Notes: generated by a model not told the origin, from the letters alone. Shown: positions 17,801-28,844, numbered from the stretch's first letter. The stretch is DNA of 62,405 nt from Verrucomicrobia bacterium 12-59-8 (GCA_002279765.1 NCCR01000002.1:3065-65469), one strand, 5' to 3'. Numbers and translations: made by a program.

Positions 17801-20800
17801 GGCGGGCTGGTGATCGTAAAGTCTCCTGGGTGCGGCCCATCCTTGGTCAGGACCAGGCCGTTCAGCTCGGCCAGACCCTGGTTGCGCACGGTGTAGGTCA
17901 CTGTTCTCGGTGTTGTTGTTGATGCCTGGCCCAGCCACCAACTGCCGCCATCCACCGGGCCTTGCGTGAAGTAAATCTCTGGGGCCAGGACCTTTGCCGA
18001 AGCATTGATGGTGAAGATAGGCTCATCCAGGTCGTCGCTGCGGATTTCCACAACTCTGTTGTGAACACCACTCGCCAGATGGGCCTCTGGTGTGAATGAG
18101 ACTGTGAAATTGGCGCTGGCTCCAGAGGCGAGCACCGTTCCTGCAAGCGATGGGCTGAGCGAGAAGTAAGAAGAGCCGCTCCCCAGAGACACGCTGGAAA
18201 TGGCAAGGTCCGTGTCGCCTGTGTTGCTGATTGTGAAAGTTTTGCTGGTGCCTGGACCGCTCACCAGCGCATCAGGAAGCTGGGCGGCCTCTCCGGTCTC
18301 AAGCGCTGCACCGCCGCTCACTTCCACCGCGATTTCCGGCCTGGTGATGTTCACCACCACAGGGGCAGAATCACCCACAGGTGAGGTGAGAATGATGTGA
18401 TAATCACCGACCGCCAGGCCTGCTGGCAGCGATGCGAACAGCCCACTACCAGAAAAAGCATCGGATAAAGTCAGCTCCACTGGCGTTCCGCCGGCGGCTG
18501 GTGTCAGAAACGCCCGCAGAGTTCGCCCGCCAAATGTGGGGGGCGTCACATTGCCATAAAAGCCCCTGCCATTCAGGAGGACACTACGCTGGGTGGCCGC
18601 GTATTGAATGGAACTGGGCGAGGCCGAGGTAATCACTGGTGCGCTGCCAGCCATCTGGAGGGCGGTCGCGGCATCGAGCCGACCGTGCCCATATTCTAAA
18701 TGCCGTCCATCACTCCCATAGGTGACACCGCCGACCTTGTCACAAGATTCACGAAGAACCCTCAGCACATCATTGCGGGTAAGCTCTGGATAAGCCGTCA
18801 AAACCAGCGTTGCCACACCGGCCGCGATGGGGCATGCGGCCGAGGTGCCGCTGAAATCCAGATTGTAGTCTCCTGTGCCATAGCCGGCTGTGCCACGGAT
18901 GTCAGTCGTGGCCAGTGGCCTGTCTCCACCACCACCTGGGGCCAGGAAATCCAGCTTGCCCCCGTATTGGCTGAATGGGGCACGAAAGTCGTGGTCCGTG
19001 CTGGCTCCCACCGCGATTGCAGAAGCGCTGGAAGCTGGATACTCGGTCGTCGTGGTGACGCTATAACCAGATGAATGTCCGACATTCGCGCCTGCGACCT
19101 CCACCGGGCTGGAAGGCGTCCCAGCCATCAGAAACACACCCAGATATCCACTGCTTGGCAGGCGGGCCTGATACGAGAGGGTGACATATCCGTTGCCGGT
19201 GAAGGCCGGGCTCAGCGCCATGGCAACAGTGCTCGGCGTAGTGATGTTGTCAGCCTTCAGAGAGGATGTGCCGCCTGAACCGGGGAACGGGCTGGTAGAG
19301 GAAAGAGACCAGCCCTTCTGAGGCGTATAGCCTGGAATGCTTCCGTCGACGTCCCAGCCGGTGAGATCAGCAGAATTCTCCAGCCTGTTGACACCCAAGA
19401 TGTCATTTCCGCTGGCGTCGATCACATGAATGTCATCAATCGCTCTTGCGCTGACATTGGTCTGGAACATCAAACAGTACTGCTGTCCAGGCACCAATGA
19501 GACGGACGTTCCATTGGGCCATTTGTTAATGTTGATGGCAAACCAGTCGCTGGCAAAGTTCCCCGTGCTGCAAAACACCGGCCGACCGCGCCGCTCAGCC
19601 GTGGCAGTGCTGGCGGCGGTGATGGCCGCGTTCAGCGTGAAGGAAGAGGAGGAGCCTCCAAAACTACAGCTGATGACATCCGCATACAGCGCCGCGTACG
19701 CCATGGCATCGGCAATGCGCTCATTGCTGACAAACAGGCCCGAGCTGTCATCCACGATCTTGACCGGCAGAATGCTGGCGCCCGGCGCCACACCGGTCGC
19801 TCCAATACTGTTGTTCTGCCGTGCGGCGGCCAGCCCGGCGCAGGCCGTGCCATGGTAGCTAACAGCGGCGGTCCCGGGCTGTGGGTTGTTGTCTCCGGGT
19901 GTCGTGGAAAAATCCCAGCCGCTGACGTCATCAATGAAGCTGCCGGGATCGCCGTCATCCACTCCGTTGGCGGCGGTTTCCAGCCTGTTGTCATAGATGC
20001 GGAGATCGGGATGGCCGTTGGTATAGCGTCCGCTGGAGATCGCACCGACATCGATGCCCGTGTCCACGATGGCGATGACCGGCACGCGGCGGTGGATGAA
20101 CCGCAGCACTGCCGTGCCGTTGGTCTGCGACCCGCTCACATGCAGCGGGGGGCTGGAGGCGTGCGTGGTGCCGGCGGTGGACACGGAATAGACGTTGTTT
20201 TCGTGATACACCAGGGCGTCCAGCGCCAGGGCGGTGGAGGCGCTCCAGGCCAGAGGGCGCTGCCGCATCCAGCGCAGATTCGAAACCGTGCCCGAGGTGT
20301 GCGTGGGTGCCGTGGAGCCCACACCCGTGGCGGTGGCCTGGTAGAGATTGGCACCGTGGAAAATCAGGTCTCCCGCCTGCGCGCTCATGCCAGAAGACCA
20401 AGCCACGCCAGCCTCCACGAGATCGCCTGGGGTGCTGCCCATCAGGCGCTGCCAGGCCGTGGGCGCGCCGATGTCGGCATGGGCTGGCAGGCCGTGCTGG
20501 CCGTCATTGTCCAGATGGGTGAGGCGGTTGTAGTATGTGTCATTGGGATTGGTCCGGGTGTTGGCGTCTGACAGCTCAATCTCCTGCATGAAGTTCGGCT
20601 CAGCCGCCTCCACGCCTGGCAGTGCCGCCGCGAGCCTGCTGGCCGCCAGCACATCCTGGAGGTTGGTGTTGGGCACGGGGGTGAGCGCCAGCTTGTAGGT
20701 TCGGATGGTGGGATCCCCCACCTGCCGCACGAGCACCAGCCCCAGCTTTTTGAACTCGGCGGCCATGGCGCTTATCTCGGTGCCCTCCTTCAGCATCACC

Positions 20801-21324
20801 AGCACCTCCGGCTGGGCGATGAGGCGCTTCCCTGTGGCCGGGTTCAGGTAAACGGGGGCTGCGGTGGCGATCGCCGGATCGTCTTTTAGATCTGCCAGCG
20901 AGGCGCGCGCTCCTGGTGCCGTCAGAATTTGCAGCCCCGCGTCATTCGTTGCCGCACCGTCCCCGGCAGGCTGCCGCAGGCTGAACTGCCGCCCACCCTT
21001 CCGCACACGTGCTTTCATGAAGTCCGCCACCGCCTTCCCCTTGTTCTGAGGCGTGACCTTGAATGTCACCGCCACCTCGTCATTGACACGCTGCAGGTCC
21101 ACCCTGCCGCCGCCGCGCAGGAGGTAATGATCCCCCGCGTTCTCCACCTCCTGAGGAGGCGGCAGTCTCCTGGAGGCAGAGGCCGCGCCCGCCATTTCCA
21201 CCCCTGTGGGGCGTAAGGCTTCCCCGGCAGCAGCCAGTGGCGCCGCCTGCTGGGCCTTCAGAAACATGGGCTGCGTGATGCAGGTGAATGAGCAGAATAC
21301 CAGGGCAAGGCGACCGTATTTCAT
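14848..21324 (-). CDS. Very large exported subtilase (S8) with choice-of-anchor-D/HYDIN-like repeats
   Basis: A 2,158-residue exported protein (ATG at 21324; ATG at 21333 also possible) with a signal peptide ending near AQQAAP. After a prodomain-like region come two short W-x(n)-AGDLIFHGANLYQATATG-type repeats resembling chitin-binding/ChiA1-like modules. The subtilase domain then shows Asp421 (VIAIVDTGID), His491 (SYHGTACAGLAAA), an oxyanion-type Asn in CSTGN and Ser828 (SGTSAACPIAAG). An extra ~170-residue, beta-rich domain sits between Asn and Ser. From about residue 890 follow IPT-like and several ASPM-SPD-2-Hydin/choice-of-anchor-D modules (FTISNTGDTDLAISSV, VTYTVRNQGLAELNG, VVTLRNIGTATVSSI), then a long C-terminal region with repeated DxNxxG-like text. 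No PEP-CTERM or T9SS sorting tail is visible. Catalytic triad complete; substrate unknown. Confidence 0.85.
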   Translation of the reverse strand: MKYGRLALVFCSFTCITQPMFLKAQQAAPLAAAGEALRPTGVEMAGAASASRRLPPPQEVENAGDHYLLRGGGRVDLQRVNDEVAVTFKVTPQNKGKAVADFMKARVRKGGRQFSLRQPAGDGAATNDAGLQILTAPGARASLADLKDDPAIATAAPVYLNPATGKRLIAQPEVLVMLKEGTEISAMAAEFKKLGLVLVRQVGDPTIRTYKLALTPVPNTNLQDVLAASRLAAALPGVEAAEPNFMQEIELSDANTRTNPNDTYYNRLTHLDNDGQHGLPAHADIGAPTAWQRLMGSTPGDLVEAGVAWSSGMSAQAGDLIFHGANLYQATATGVGSTAPTHTSGTVSNLRWMRQRPLAWSASTALALDALVYHENNVYSVSTAGTTHASSPPLHVSGSQTNGTAVLRFIHRRVPVIAIVDTGIDVGAISSGRYTNGHPDLRIYDNRLETAANGVDDGDPGSFIDDVSGWDFSTTPGDNNPQPGTAAVSYHGTACAGLAAARQNNSIGATGVAPGASILPVKIVDDSSGLFVSNERIADAMAYAALYADVISCSFGGSSSSFTLNAAITAASTATAERRGRPVFCSTGNFASDWFAININKWPNGTSVSLVPGQQYCLMFQTNVSARAIDDIHVIDASGNDILGVNRLENSADLTGWDVDGSIPGYTPQKGWSLSSTSPFPGSGGTSSLKADNITTPSTVAMALSPAFTGNGYVTLSYQARLPSSGYLGVFLMAGTPSSPVEVAGANVGHSSGYSVTTTTEYPASSASAIAVGASTDHDFRAPFSQYGGKLDFLAPGGGGDRPLATTDIRGTAGYGTGDYNLDFSGTSAACPIAAGVATLVLTAYPELTRNDVLRVLRESCDKVGGVTYGSDGRHLEYGHGRLDAATALQMAGSAPVITSASPSSIQYAATQRSVLLNGRGFYGNVTPPTFGGRTLRAFLTPAAGGTPVELTLSDAFSGSGLFASLPAGLAVGDYHIILTSPVGDSAPVVVNITRPEIAVEVSGGAALETGEAAQLPDALVSGPGTSKTFTISNTGDTDLAISSVSLGSGSSYFSLSPSLAGTVLASGASANFTVSFTPEAHLASGVHNRVVEIRSDDLDEPIFTINASAKVLAPEIYFTQGPVDGGSWWLGQASTTTPRTVTYTVRNQGLAELNGLVLTKDGPHPGDFTITSPPASSISPGGSTSFTIQFVPLERGMRAVSLHLASNDYDENPYDLEVSGEGISGTAKLVAEQPAGSSAQAHATGGVGFVAQQTNTPVSKVVTLRNIGTATVSSIALAVTGPQSAHFTVTGLGSTSLPAGATTSFTLSYSTPAAGFSEAALRITSNDLPSDFKLAGVLGGTLLTYTGSPGEASAAVALDDTKFIVGDSADETLRTYSMAGGAPIETVVLTSNADWTAGGTPATPNLLAFANDADSTANSTTAGKKIWREARIEAAARIGSRTFWMSSHGNVGGSSPALAPNRQRVFSLDLDGPGTSLQLGSLLKFGGEEANGFKYNLRNFLNDWDNHFPEWEYSGPHASDGFGFSNSDDLSADDEGNAGFNIEGMAASDRGTLFLGFRSPLVDPLRSLRPGHPQHRTHAIVVEVVPYPRGIGLGLYGDRPFELNLGGRGIRDMNFNGNTYLILAGRNEPLGQPDDFALFAWKPGFDPVLRFANFPSGLAPEAIVTFPAGDHYTPHSTDCFIVRVLSDAGVEGTRQTSGVFYSYDAAVPAPEDQFEFDRIPDLALHNNSLGHTRRVRLNGLTVPPGQTAVLSASVISGTALVPSVTAIQPGTTDEPAGAVEFTPASSQTTPAKALIRITVTVGTTPFTREFWVRNYSDFHEYTSSEFGNNTAFMAISGTGIASGSGDAMLWDRQKAHNWPSSMGMWATRINDHGVALGPEVTYRGDGDTDRALIWPAPDSYLGTDSYRYWASPSQLVPYPADGQYMALAGAYLDINNTGAVLIANSHWPMTYSRIEQDGSTAQMVSSRSLGVPAGWFESSGYPNSGLIDCSAQSMAEDGTIAGALHNSSGAIANFVWDQRNLDVPTMLQQELPGAGTARRMRISDSGIIVGTDDWQAALKVWKRTAGGWGTPAVMAMTAPNQFYLGDVNYHGQVLGTYTISGQTVIIDTGVTGATWPVVNLPPRTRPADTYPSEGLLLIQEEKPLGGFIQKIGIPDTE

Positions 21325-21453
21325 GAAGTGCATGCCTACATTAATAACCCATCACAAGCCTATGAGGCAACCCATCCACTGTGAACAATTAGACACTTTG
21401 CCTCAACCGATTTCTCAAGCCCTCCACGGCATCCTCCTCTCACCAGCGAAGCC

Positions 21454-21505
21454 GCGGTGTGCGGTGTGCGGTGTGCGGTGTGCGGTGTGCGGTGTGCGGT
21501 GTGCG
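21454..21505. repeat. Heptanucleotide tandem repeat, (GCGGTGT)x7
   Basis: Seven perfect copies of GCGGTGT (21454-21502) plus a partial GCG, with no variation between copies. It lies in the 275-base region between the divergent subtilase gene and the LolC/E-like genes, about 100 bases upstream of the latter start. The rest of this intergenic region shows no gene. Such perfect short repeats change copy number by slippage and, between divergent promoters, could alter spacing or expression; that role is speculative. Confidence 0.9.
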
Positions 21506-21599
21506 AAACAATAGCCTGCCAGGGTGCCCGGCGTGGCCAAAACGAAATCCCCGCGTTTTCTCCTCGAATCCGGCCTGCGCATCGCTTTGATGGGCGGCC

Positions 21600-22898
21600 A
21601 TGCTTTCGAATGTCACCTTCTTCCTCGCCCGCCGCTATCTGCGTGCGAAGCGTTCGTTTGTTTCGGTCATCACCGTCATCTCAATCCTCGGTGTCGCGGT
21701 CGGTGTGCTGATGATGATCGTGGTCAGTTCAGTGATGAAAGGCTTTGAGGGCGAATTTCGAAAGGTGCTCATTGGTTCCGAGCCGCACATCCTACTGCAC
21801 CCGCAGGACAAAGAACCCACGGATGCCAAATCCACCGCCGACGTGCTCGCCAAAGTGCGCCAGCAGCCGGATGTCCTCGCCGCCAGCAGCTACATCAACA
21901 GTGTGATGTATGCGGAGCACGATGGGCTGCAGTCCGGCATGGATGTGCTGGGTCTGCCCGAAGATGGCGCGAAGTTTTACATGGCCAAGATCGCCAAACA
22001 CAAGCTCGAAGGCTCGCTGGAACTCACTCCCGGCGGAGTGGTCTGCGCTGACTACGTCTCAGGGCAGCTCAATGTGCATCCCGGCGACACCCTCAGCGTC
22101 TATGCTTCCAGCAACGTCACCAGCGCGGTGAAACGTTTCCGCATCGCCTCGGATGAGCAGGACGAAACGAAACGCCACGCCGCGTATAAAGAGATCAAGC
22201 TGCATCCCAAAGAGATCAAACTGCTGGGCAGCACCCGTGCGGAATCCGCCGGCAGCTATGGCTACGTCACGCTCGAAACGGCGCAGCAGGTCTTGGGCTT
22301 TGGCGATCAGGTCAGCGGTGTGTTGATCGAACTGAAGCAACCCGGCGAGGTGAAGGACGCGATCAAACGCTTCACCGCTGCGGGTGTTATTCCCGCCAAC
22401 TGGAGCGCCTCCCTGTGGACCGATGCTGGCGATGCACGCCTCGCCGCCATGAGCAACGAACGTGTGATGATGTGGATCGTGCTGCTGATCATTGCCATTG
22501 TCGCCGCATTCTCGGTCATGAACACAACGATCACTGTGACCACGCAGAAGCGGCGTGAGATCGGCGTGCTGACCGCGCTCGGTTCGCGGCAGAGCCAGAT
22601 CATCGGCATCTTTGTCACACAGGCCGCCTTTGTCGGCATGCTGGGCACCTTGACCGGTCTCATTCTCAGCGGGCTGGTGCTGCGCTACCGTGATGAAATC
22701 CGCTTGGGCATCGCGGTGCTCAGCGGTGGCAGTGCCAGCGCCGACTCCGGCATGTTCCTCGCGACCATCCCGGCGCAAATCGAGCCCTGGTTCATCGTTG
22801 TCACCTGCCTGGGCTCCATCTCATTCTGCCTGCTCGCGGCTCTGCCCCCCGCCTGGCTGGCGTCAAAGGTGGATCCTGCGGTGGCGCTACGTGACTGA
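21600..22898 (+). CDS. LolC/LolE-family ABC transporter permease, first copy
   Basis: A 432-residue permease of the LolC/E (MacB/FtsX) type. TM1 is within FFLARRYLRAKRSFVSVITVISILGVAVGVLMMIVV (residues about 7-42), with the LARRYLR...S lipoprotein-release signature, followed by a large periplasmic domain (about 45-285) and three C-terminal transmembrane segments with the FtsX motif VMNTTITVTTQKRREIGVL and ALGSRQSQIIGIFV. Lol permeases extract lipoproteins from the inner membrane for transfer to LolA. A second homologous permease follows 39 bases downstream; no LolD ATPase is adjacent, so the ATPase must be encoded elsewhere. The start ATG at 21600 has no clear Shine-Dalgarno site. Confidence 0.9.
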   Translation: MLSNVTFFLARRYLRAKRSFVSVITVISILGVAVGVLMMIVVSSVMKGFEGEFRKVLIGSEPHILLHPQDKEPTDAKSTADVLAKVRQQPDVLAASSYINSVMYAEHDGLQSGMDVLGLPEDGAKFYMAKIAKHKLEGSLELTPGGVVCADYVSGQLNVHPGDTLSVYASSNVTSAVKRFRIASDEQDETKRHAAYKEIKLHPKEIKLLGSTRAESAGSYGYVTLETAQQVLGFGDQVSGVLIELKQPGEVKDAIKRFTAAGVIPANWSASLWTDAGDARLAAMSNERVMMWIVLLIIAIVAAFSVMNTTITVTTQKRREIGVLTALGSRQSQIIGIFVTQAAFVGMLGTLTGLILSGLVLRYRDEIRLGIAVLSGGSASADSGMFLATIPAQIEPWFIVVTCLGSISFCLLAALPPAWLASKVDPAVALRD

Positions 22899-22937
22899 TC
22901 CAGATCGTCCTCTATCCTAACGATTTCCAAGCCACCC

Positions 22938-24254
22938 ATGACCAGCGCCCCCCTCTTCCTCGCTCTGCGCTACCTGCGGCCCACGCGCTCGTTCATCTCG
23001 GTCATCACCGTGATCTCGATGCTTGGCGTCATGCTCGGAGTTGGCGTGCTGGTGTTTGTGATGTCCGTGTTTACCGGCTGGCAGCGCGAGTTCCGGCAGA
23101 TGCTCATCGGCTTCGAGCCCCATGCCATGGTGCAGCCATTGAGTGCGCATGAGGGGGAGCCCGACGGCCCGAAGCCGGTGGATTGGCGCGAGCTGCGAAA
23201 AACCCTGGCACAACGCCCCGAAATCGTTTCTGCCGTGCCGGTGGCCGAAGGGGTCATTGTCGTCGAAAACTCCGGCAATCTGCAGGGTGTCAGCGTCATC
23301 GGCATGGCCGACGACAATGACAACGCACTGCTGCAAAAGCTCACCAAACACCTCAAGGAAGGCAAGTTCGACCTCCAGGGCGATACGATCATCCTGAGCG
23401 ACAAATTCGCACGTGAGATCGGCGCGAAGGTCGGGGACACGCTCGTCGTACATGCCGCCGACAGCGTAAACCAGTTCATCCGGCAAGTGCGCGAAATCCC
23501 TGAAGATGCCGAGGAAAAAAAGCGCTCCGAGGCGCTCGACAGCGTCACCGTACTGTCGAAGGACCTCACGCTTGTCGCGACGCTGCGCGCCGACACCGCC
23601 GGACCCCGCGGCTACGTGCCGCTGCACGTTGCGCAGGAGTTCTTCAATCTCGACAGCAACGTCAGCGGCATCGAACTCGAATTAAAAGACCCGGACAACG
23701 TGGAGCGCGTGATGAATGTGATCTACCAGTCAGGCACCTTGCCGGACAGCTGGAGCTATCGCACGTGGATACAGGAGCACGGCTTGATGTTGGAGTCCGT
23801 GGAGAACCAACGCACGATGATGTGGTTTCTGCTGCTGTTCATCATGCTTGTCGCCGCCATCTGCGTGATGAACACCACCATCACTGTCACGGTGAAAAAG
23901 CGTCGTGAGATCGGCATCCTCACCGCGCTGGGCACGCGGGCGTGGCAGATCATCGCCATCTTCGTCTCGCAGGCGGGCATCGTCGCCCTGGTCGGTGTCG
24001 TGGCGGGACTCGCAGGCGGCTTCTTCTTCCTCGGCATCCGCAACTGGCTGCGTGATCAAATCGCCAGCCTCACCGGCCGCGACATCTTCCCGCAGGACAT
24101 CTATTTCCTCTCCAGCATCCCTGCCCATACGAACCTCAGCGACCTCCTCACCATCTGCGCCACCGCAGTGGCGCTTTGCCTCTTGGCCGCGCTGGTCCCT
24201 TCATGGTTCGCCGCACGTGTGGATCCTGCTGTGGCGCTGCGGGATGGAGGGTAG
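22938..24254 (+). CDS. LolC/LolE-family ABC transporter permease, second copy
   Basis: A 438-residue permease homologous to the preceding one: LFLALRYLRPTRSFISVITVISMLGVMLGVGVLVFVMSVF at the N-terminus, a periplasmic domain with VPVAEGVIVVENSGNLQGVSV, and a C-terminal FtsX domain with VMNTTITVTVKKRREIGIL and ALGTRAWQIIAIFV, ending WFAARVDPAVALRDGG. Both copies end in the same VDPAVALRD tail, as in LolC/E. The pair probably forms the asymmetric LolCE heterodimer. Gram-negative cell structure is therefore supported. The gene converges on the DUF3592 gene, with 13 bases between them. Confidence 0.9.
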   Translation: MTSAPLFLALRYLRPTRSFISVITVISMLGVMLGVGVLVFVMSVFTGWQREFRQMLIGFEPHAMVQPLSAHEGEPDGPKPVDWRELRKTLAQRPEIVSAVPVAEGVIVVENSGNLQGVSVIGMADDNDNALLQKLTKHLKEGKFDLQGDTIILSDKFAREIGAKVGDTLVVHAADSVNQFIRQVREIPEDAEEKKRSEALDSVTVLSKDLTLVATLRADTAGPRGYVPLHVAQEFFNLDSNVSGIELELKDPDNVERVMNVIYQSGTLPDSWSYRTWIQEHGLMLESVENQRTMMWFLLLFIMLVAAICVMNTTITVTVKKRREIGILTALGTRAWQIIAIFVSQAGIVALVGVVAGLAGGFFFLGIRNWLRDQIASLTGRDIFPQDIYFLSSIPAHTNLSDLLTICATAVALCLLAALVPSWFAARVDPAVALRDGG

Positions 24255-24267
24255 TTTCAGCGGGGCA

Positions 24268-26046
24268 TCAGCCGCGCTTGCGCCACTGCTCCAGCCGCTT
24301 CGCCAGCGCCTCCGCTGTAACGGATTCGGCGATGCCGTCGATTATGATTTTCTTTTGATCAAAGATCGTCTCTCCCCGCACACGGTAGTAGCACTGGTTG
24401 CCGGACTGCATGTTGGTGTCATGGACGAAGCCGGTAAAATGGCGAGGCTCGAAGGTCTCGCGCCGGGAATAAAACGGCCCGATGCGGTTCAGAATGCGCA
24501 GCTCGACCGCCGTGATTTCAACACGGCGGCTGTGCAGCAATGTCCACAGGCCCGTTCCCAGAATCAGCGGTGAGGTGATGCCCCAGATAAGCCGAAAGAT
24601 CAGAGGAGCCCCCTGATACGTCATGAACACAAACGCCGCGAACCAGATGCTGCCAAACAGCAGCAGGAACCAGCTCGTGGAGCGGTTCCGGCCTTCCGGA
24701 CATTCAATGAGTGTGGGGATGCCACTCGAATCAAATTCCGACCGTACGCCGTCTGCCTGCAATCGCGAGACCAGATTGTCCGTGTTCAAAGCAACGGTCA
24801 CCACAGGGGGAATTGTGACGGCCTTCTCTGCCCCGCCTATGGCTGCAAACATGGGCAGCGGCAGGACCGACGGCTTGCCGCCTAGAGAAGAACTTACCTC
24901 CAACATCCACTCATGAAGCTCGCTATTTGTTGCGCTGCCGGAGGCTTGATCCACGACAGAACCTGGCAATCCATGCGGAATTTCAATGCGCAGCGGCAGT
25001 GCCACACCGCAGCTTTCACGTCGTGCTTCGGAGGCGGACAGCGTCTCTTTGTACTCCCAGATCGTTTCCTTGGACCACATCTGCGAATCACCGCTGCTGC
25101 GTGTGATGTGCCGCTGGCAAAGCACCCGCACAGAAATGGAACTCATCGGCGAAAGCACACGATCAAAGCGCAGATCGCCTTCCAGCGCCGCCCCTGTTCT
25201 TGCCGGAAAACGCTTGAGCTGCAAAGACGGATGCCCGAGTGCGAAGCGCAATTTCACCCGCTTCCAGGCGATGCGAAGTGGAATCAATGCAAGCAATGAC
25301 GGCAGCAACGCAAATACGGCCAACGCTGACTTCCCCAGTTCTCCGCCAAAAACCACCGCGAGCGCCAGCGGCAGTTGCATCGCCAAAATCCAGCCCGCAA
25401 TACCGAAAATGAAGGGCAGACCGTCCTTTGTGGCGTGAATTGTATCACCCACCCACTCGGTCCGCCAGCGCCATGGTTCATCAGGATGCTGCGATCTCAG
25501 CTTCTGCTTTAAGCGCTCCTTGCGCGACTGCAGCCAGCCCCCGATGGAAACCACAAATCCCGCCAGTGGGAAGATCGTCGGGAAAATCGACATGATGAGC
25601 AGCAGGCCCCAGCGGAGTTCGCGAAACAGAACGGCCTGCTCCGGCTTGGACGGATTGACAAAGCAGCGGAACGGCTGGTCCTTGCCCTCCAATGCCTGGA
25701 GCTGCAGAAAGGCGTTTTCCTGAAAGTCGCCGAAATTATCAGAACCACCGAAGAAACTCACTTCATCGCCATGGTAGAGGTGCCGGTCAAACTCATAGCG
25801 ATAACTGGCTTCCACGCTGTAGCTCGTACCGCCTTCGTCGCTGTCGGAAGATTTTAGCTCCACAGATTCAATCCAGCACGGCACTTCCTCCCAGCCGCGA
25901 GCCGACCACCACGAACTGATCGCCGGAAAATACGTCAACGCACCGATGGCCAGGCCGACCAGAATAAAAGGCAGACCAAAAAGCACCGCACAGCCTCCGC
26001 CGAACTGTTTCGCGGAGCGGGCTGAAGAACGAGTGGTGAGTGACAT
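24268..26046 (-). CDS. DUF3592 domain membrane protein
   Basis: A 592-residue membrane protein. The N-terminal region has a transmembrane helix (VLFGLPFILVGLAIGALTYF), then W-x-x-V-P-C-W-I-E-S-V-E-L...SYSVEASYRYEFDRHLYHGDEV, which is the DUF3592 pattern, with the second helix after FVNPSKPEQAVLFRELRWG. A pair of helices lies near residues 245-295 and another pair near 490-530. The C-terminal segment around VEITAVELRILNRIGPFYSRRETF resembles a small beta-rich domain. The ATG at 26046 gives this architecture; the frame extends to 26100 but the longer start overlaps the promoter of the divergent gene. Function unknown. Confidence 0.75.
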   Translation of the reverse strand: MSLTTRSSARSAKQFGGGCAVLFGLPFILVGLAIGALTYFPAISSWWSARGWEEVPCWIESVELKSSDSDEGGTSYSVEASYRYEFDRHLYHGDEVSFFGGSDNFGDFQENAFLQLQALEGKDQPFRCFVNPSKPEQAVLFRELRWGLLLIMSIFPTIFPLAGFVVSIGGWLQSRKERLKQKLRSQHPDEPWRWRTEWVGDTIHATKDGLPFIFGIAGWILAMQLPLALAVVFGGELGKSALAVFALLPSLLALIPLRIAWKRVKLRFALGHPSLQLKRFPARTGAALEGDLRFDRVLSPMSSISVRVLCQRHITRSSGDSQMWSKETIWEYKETLSASEARRESCGVALPLRIEIPHGLPGSVVDQASGSATNSELHEWMLEVSSSLGGKPSVLPLPMFAAIGGAEKAVTIPPVVTVALNTDNLVSRLQADGVRSEFDSSGIPTLIECPEGRNRSTSWFLLLFGSIWFAAFVFMTYQGAPLIFRLIWGITSPLILGTGLWTLLHSRRVEITAVELRILNRIGPFYSRRETFEPRHFTGFVHDTNMQSGNQCYYRVRGETIFDQKKIIIDGIAESVTAEALAKRLEQWRKRG

Positions 26047-26091
26047 CTTTGCAGCATGGCACAAACCGACTGACTTCCGCAACAACCGCGT

Positions 26092-26781
26092 ATGATGCAC
26101 TCAATGCCTACCGCCTTTCATCCCTACGGCCCATCCCACAAGGCCGTGCTCGCCATCACGCTGGCGCTGTTCATCGTGATGCTGGTGCTCTCCCGAACCC
26201 GATGGGCGGAACTCTCGCAGCGGGTGCTGGGCACCATTCTGCTGGCCTTGTATCCCGTCGGCATGGTGGTGCATGCGCTGTATGGTTCGCTCAGTGTACT
26301 GACGGCGCTGCCGCTGCAGTACTGTGACATCGCCACGCTCGCGGGCGGCATCGCGCTCTGGACGCGCCGTCCGTTTTTTTGCGAGGTGGTGTATTTTTTT
26401 GGCATCGCGGGCACCCTGCAGGGACTGCTGACGCCTGCGCTGATCTATGAGTTTCCAGACCCGCGTTTCATTTTGTTTTTCGTCATGCACGGGGGGGTGC
26501 CGATCACGGCTTTCTACGTCGTCACTGCCATGAAGGTGCGCCCGCGCCCCGGAGCCGTGCTGCGCATCATGACTTTTTCCGTGGCTTGGTATGCCGTGAT
26601 CGCTGTCGTGAACTACGCCCTCGGCGCAAACTACGCTTTTCAGTGTGCGAAACCGGTGCAGGCCAGCCTGTTTGACCAGCTCGGACCCTGGCCGTGGTAT
26701 AATTTCAGCACTATCGGCCTCGGCCTTGTGTTTTACTCTGTGCTTTACCTTCCCTTTGCCTTCCGCAAGGCCAGAGACTGA
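26092..26781 (+). CDS. TIGR02206 family membrane protein (YwaF-like)
   Basis: A 229-residue protein with about six or seven transmembrane helices, matching the TIGR02206/YwaF group: FHPYGPSHKAVLAITL at the start, LPLQYCDIATLAGGIALWT near residues 72-90, EVVYFFGIAGTLQGLLTPAL near 97-117, FFVMHGGVPITAFYVV near 128-143, and NYALGANYAFQCAKP with FDQLGPWPWYNF near the C-terminus. These repeated family motifs are conserved, but no function is known. It is divergent from the DUF3592 gene, 45 bases apart. ATG at 26092, 26095 and 26104 are all in frame and close, so the exact start is uncertain. Confidence 0.85.
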   Translation: MMHSMPTAFHPYGPSHKAVLAITLALFIVMLVLSRTRWAELSQRVLGTILLALYPVGMVVHALYGSLSVLTALPLQYCDIATLAGGIALWTRRPFFCEVVYFFGIAGTLQGLLTPALIYEFPDPRFILFFVMHGGVPITAFYVVTAMKVRPRPGAVLRIMTFSVAWYAVIAVVNYALGANYAFQCAKPVQASLFDQLGPWPWYNFSTIGLGLVFYSVLYLPFAFRKARD

Positions 26782-26900
26782 GGCCCGGGCCAACTCCGGG
26801 CGTTTTATCCGCCCCGCGCCTGCCGAGATGTCGCTTTGCATTTCCAAATTTGCCCCCATAATCGCCGCCCTTGAAAGCCCCTCCAACCCCGCCCACGAAA

Positions 26901-28838
<1,938 letters not shown>

Positions 28839-28844
28839 TTTGGC

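Noticed and set aside
21454..21505. CRISPR-like array
   Set aside because: The 7-bp repeats are directly adjacent with no spacers, so it is a simple tandem repeat.
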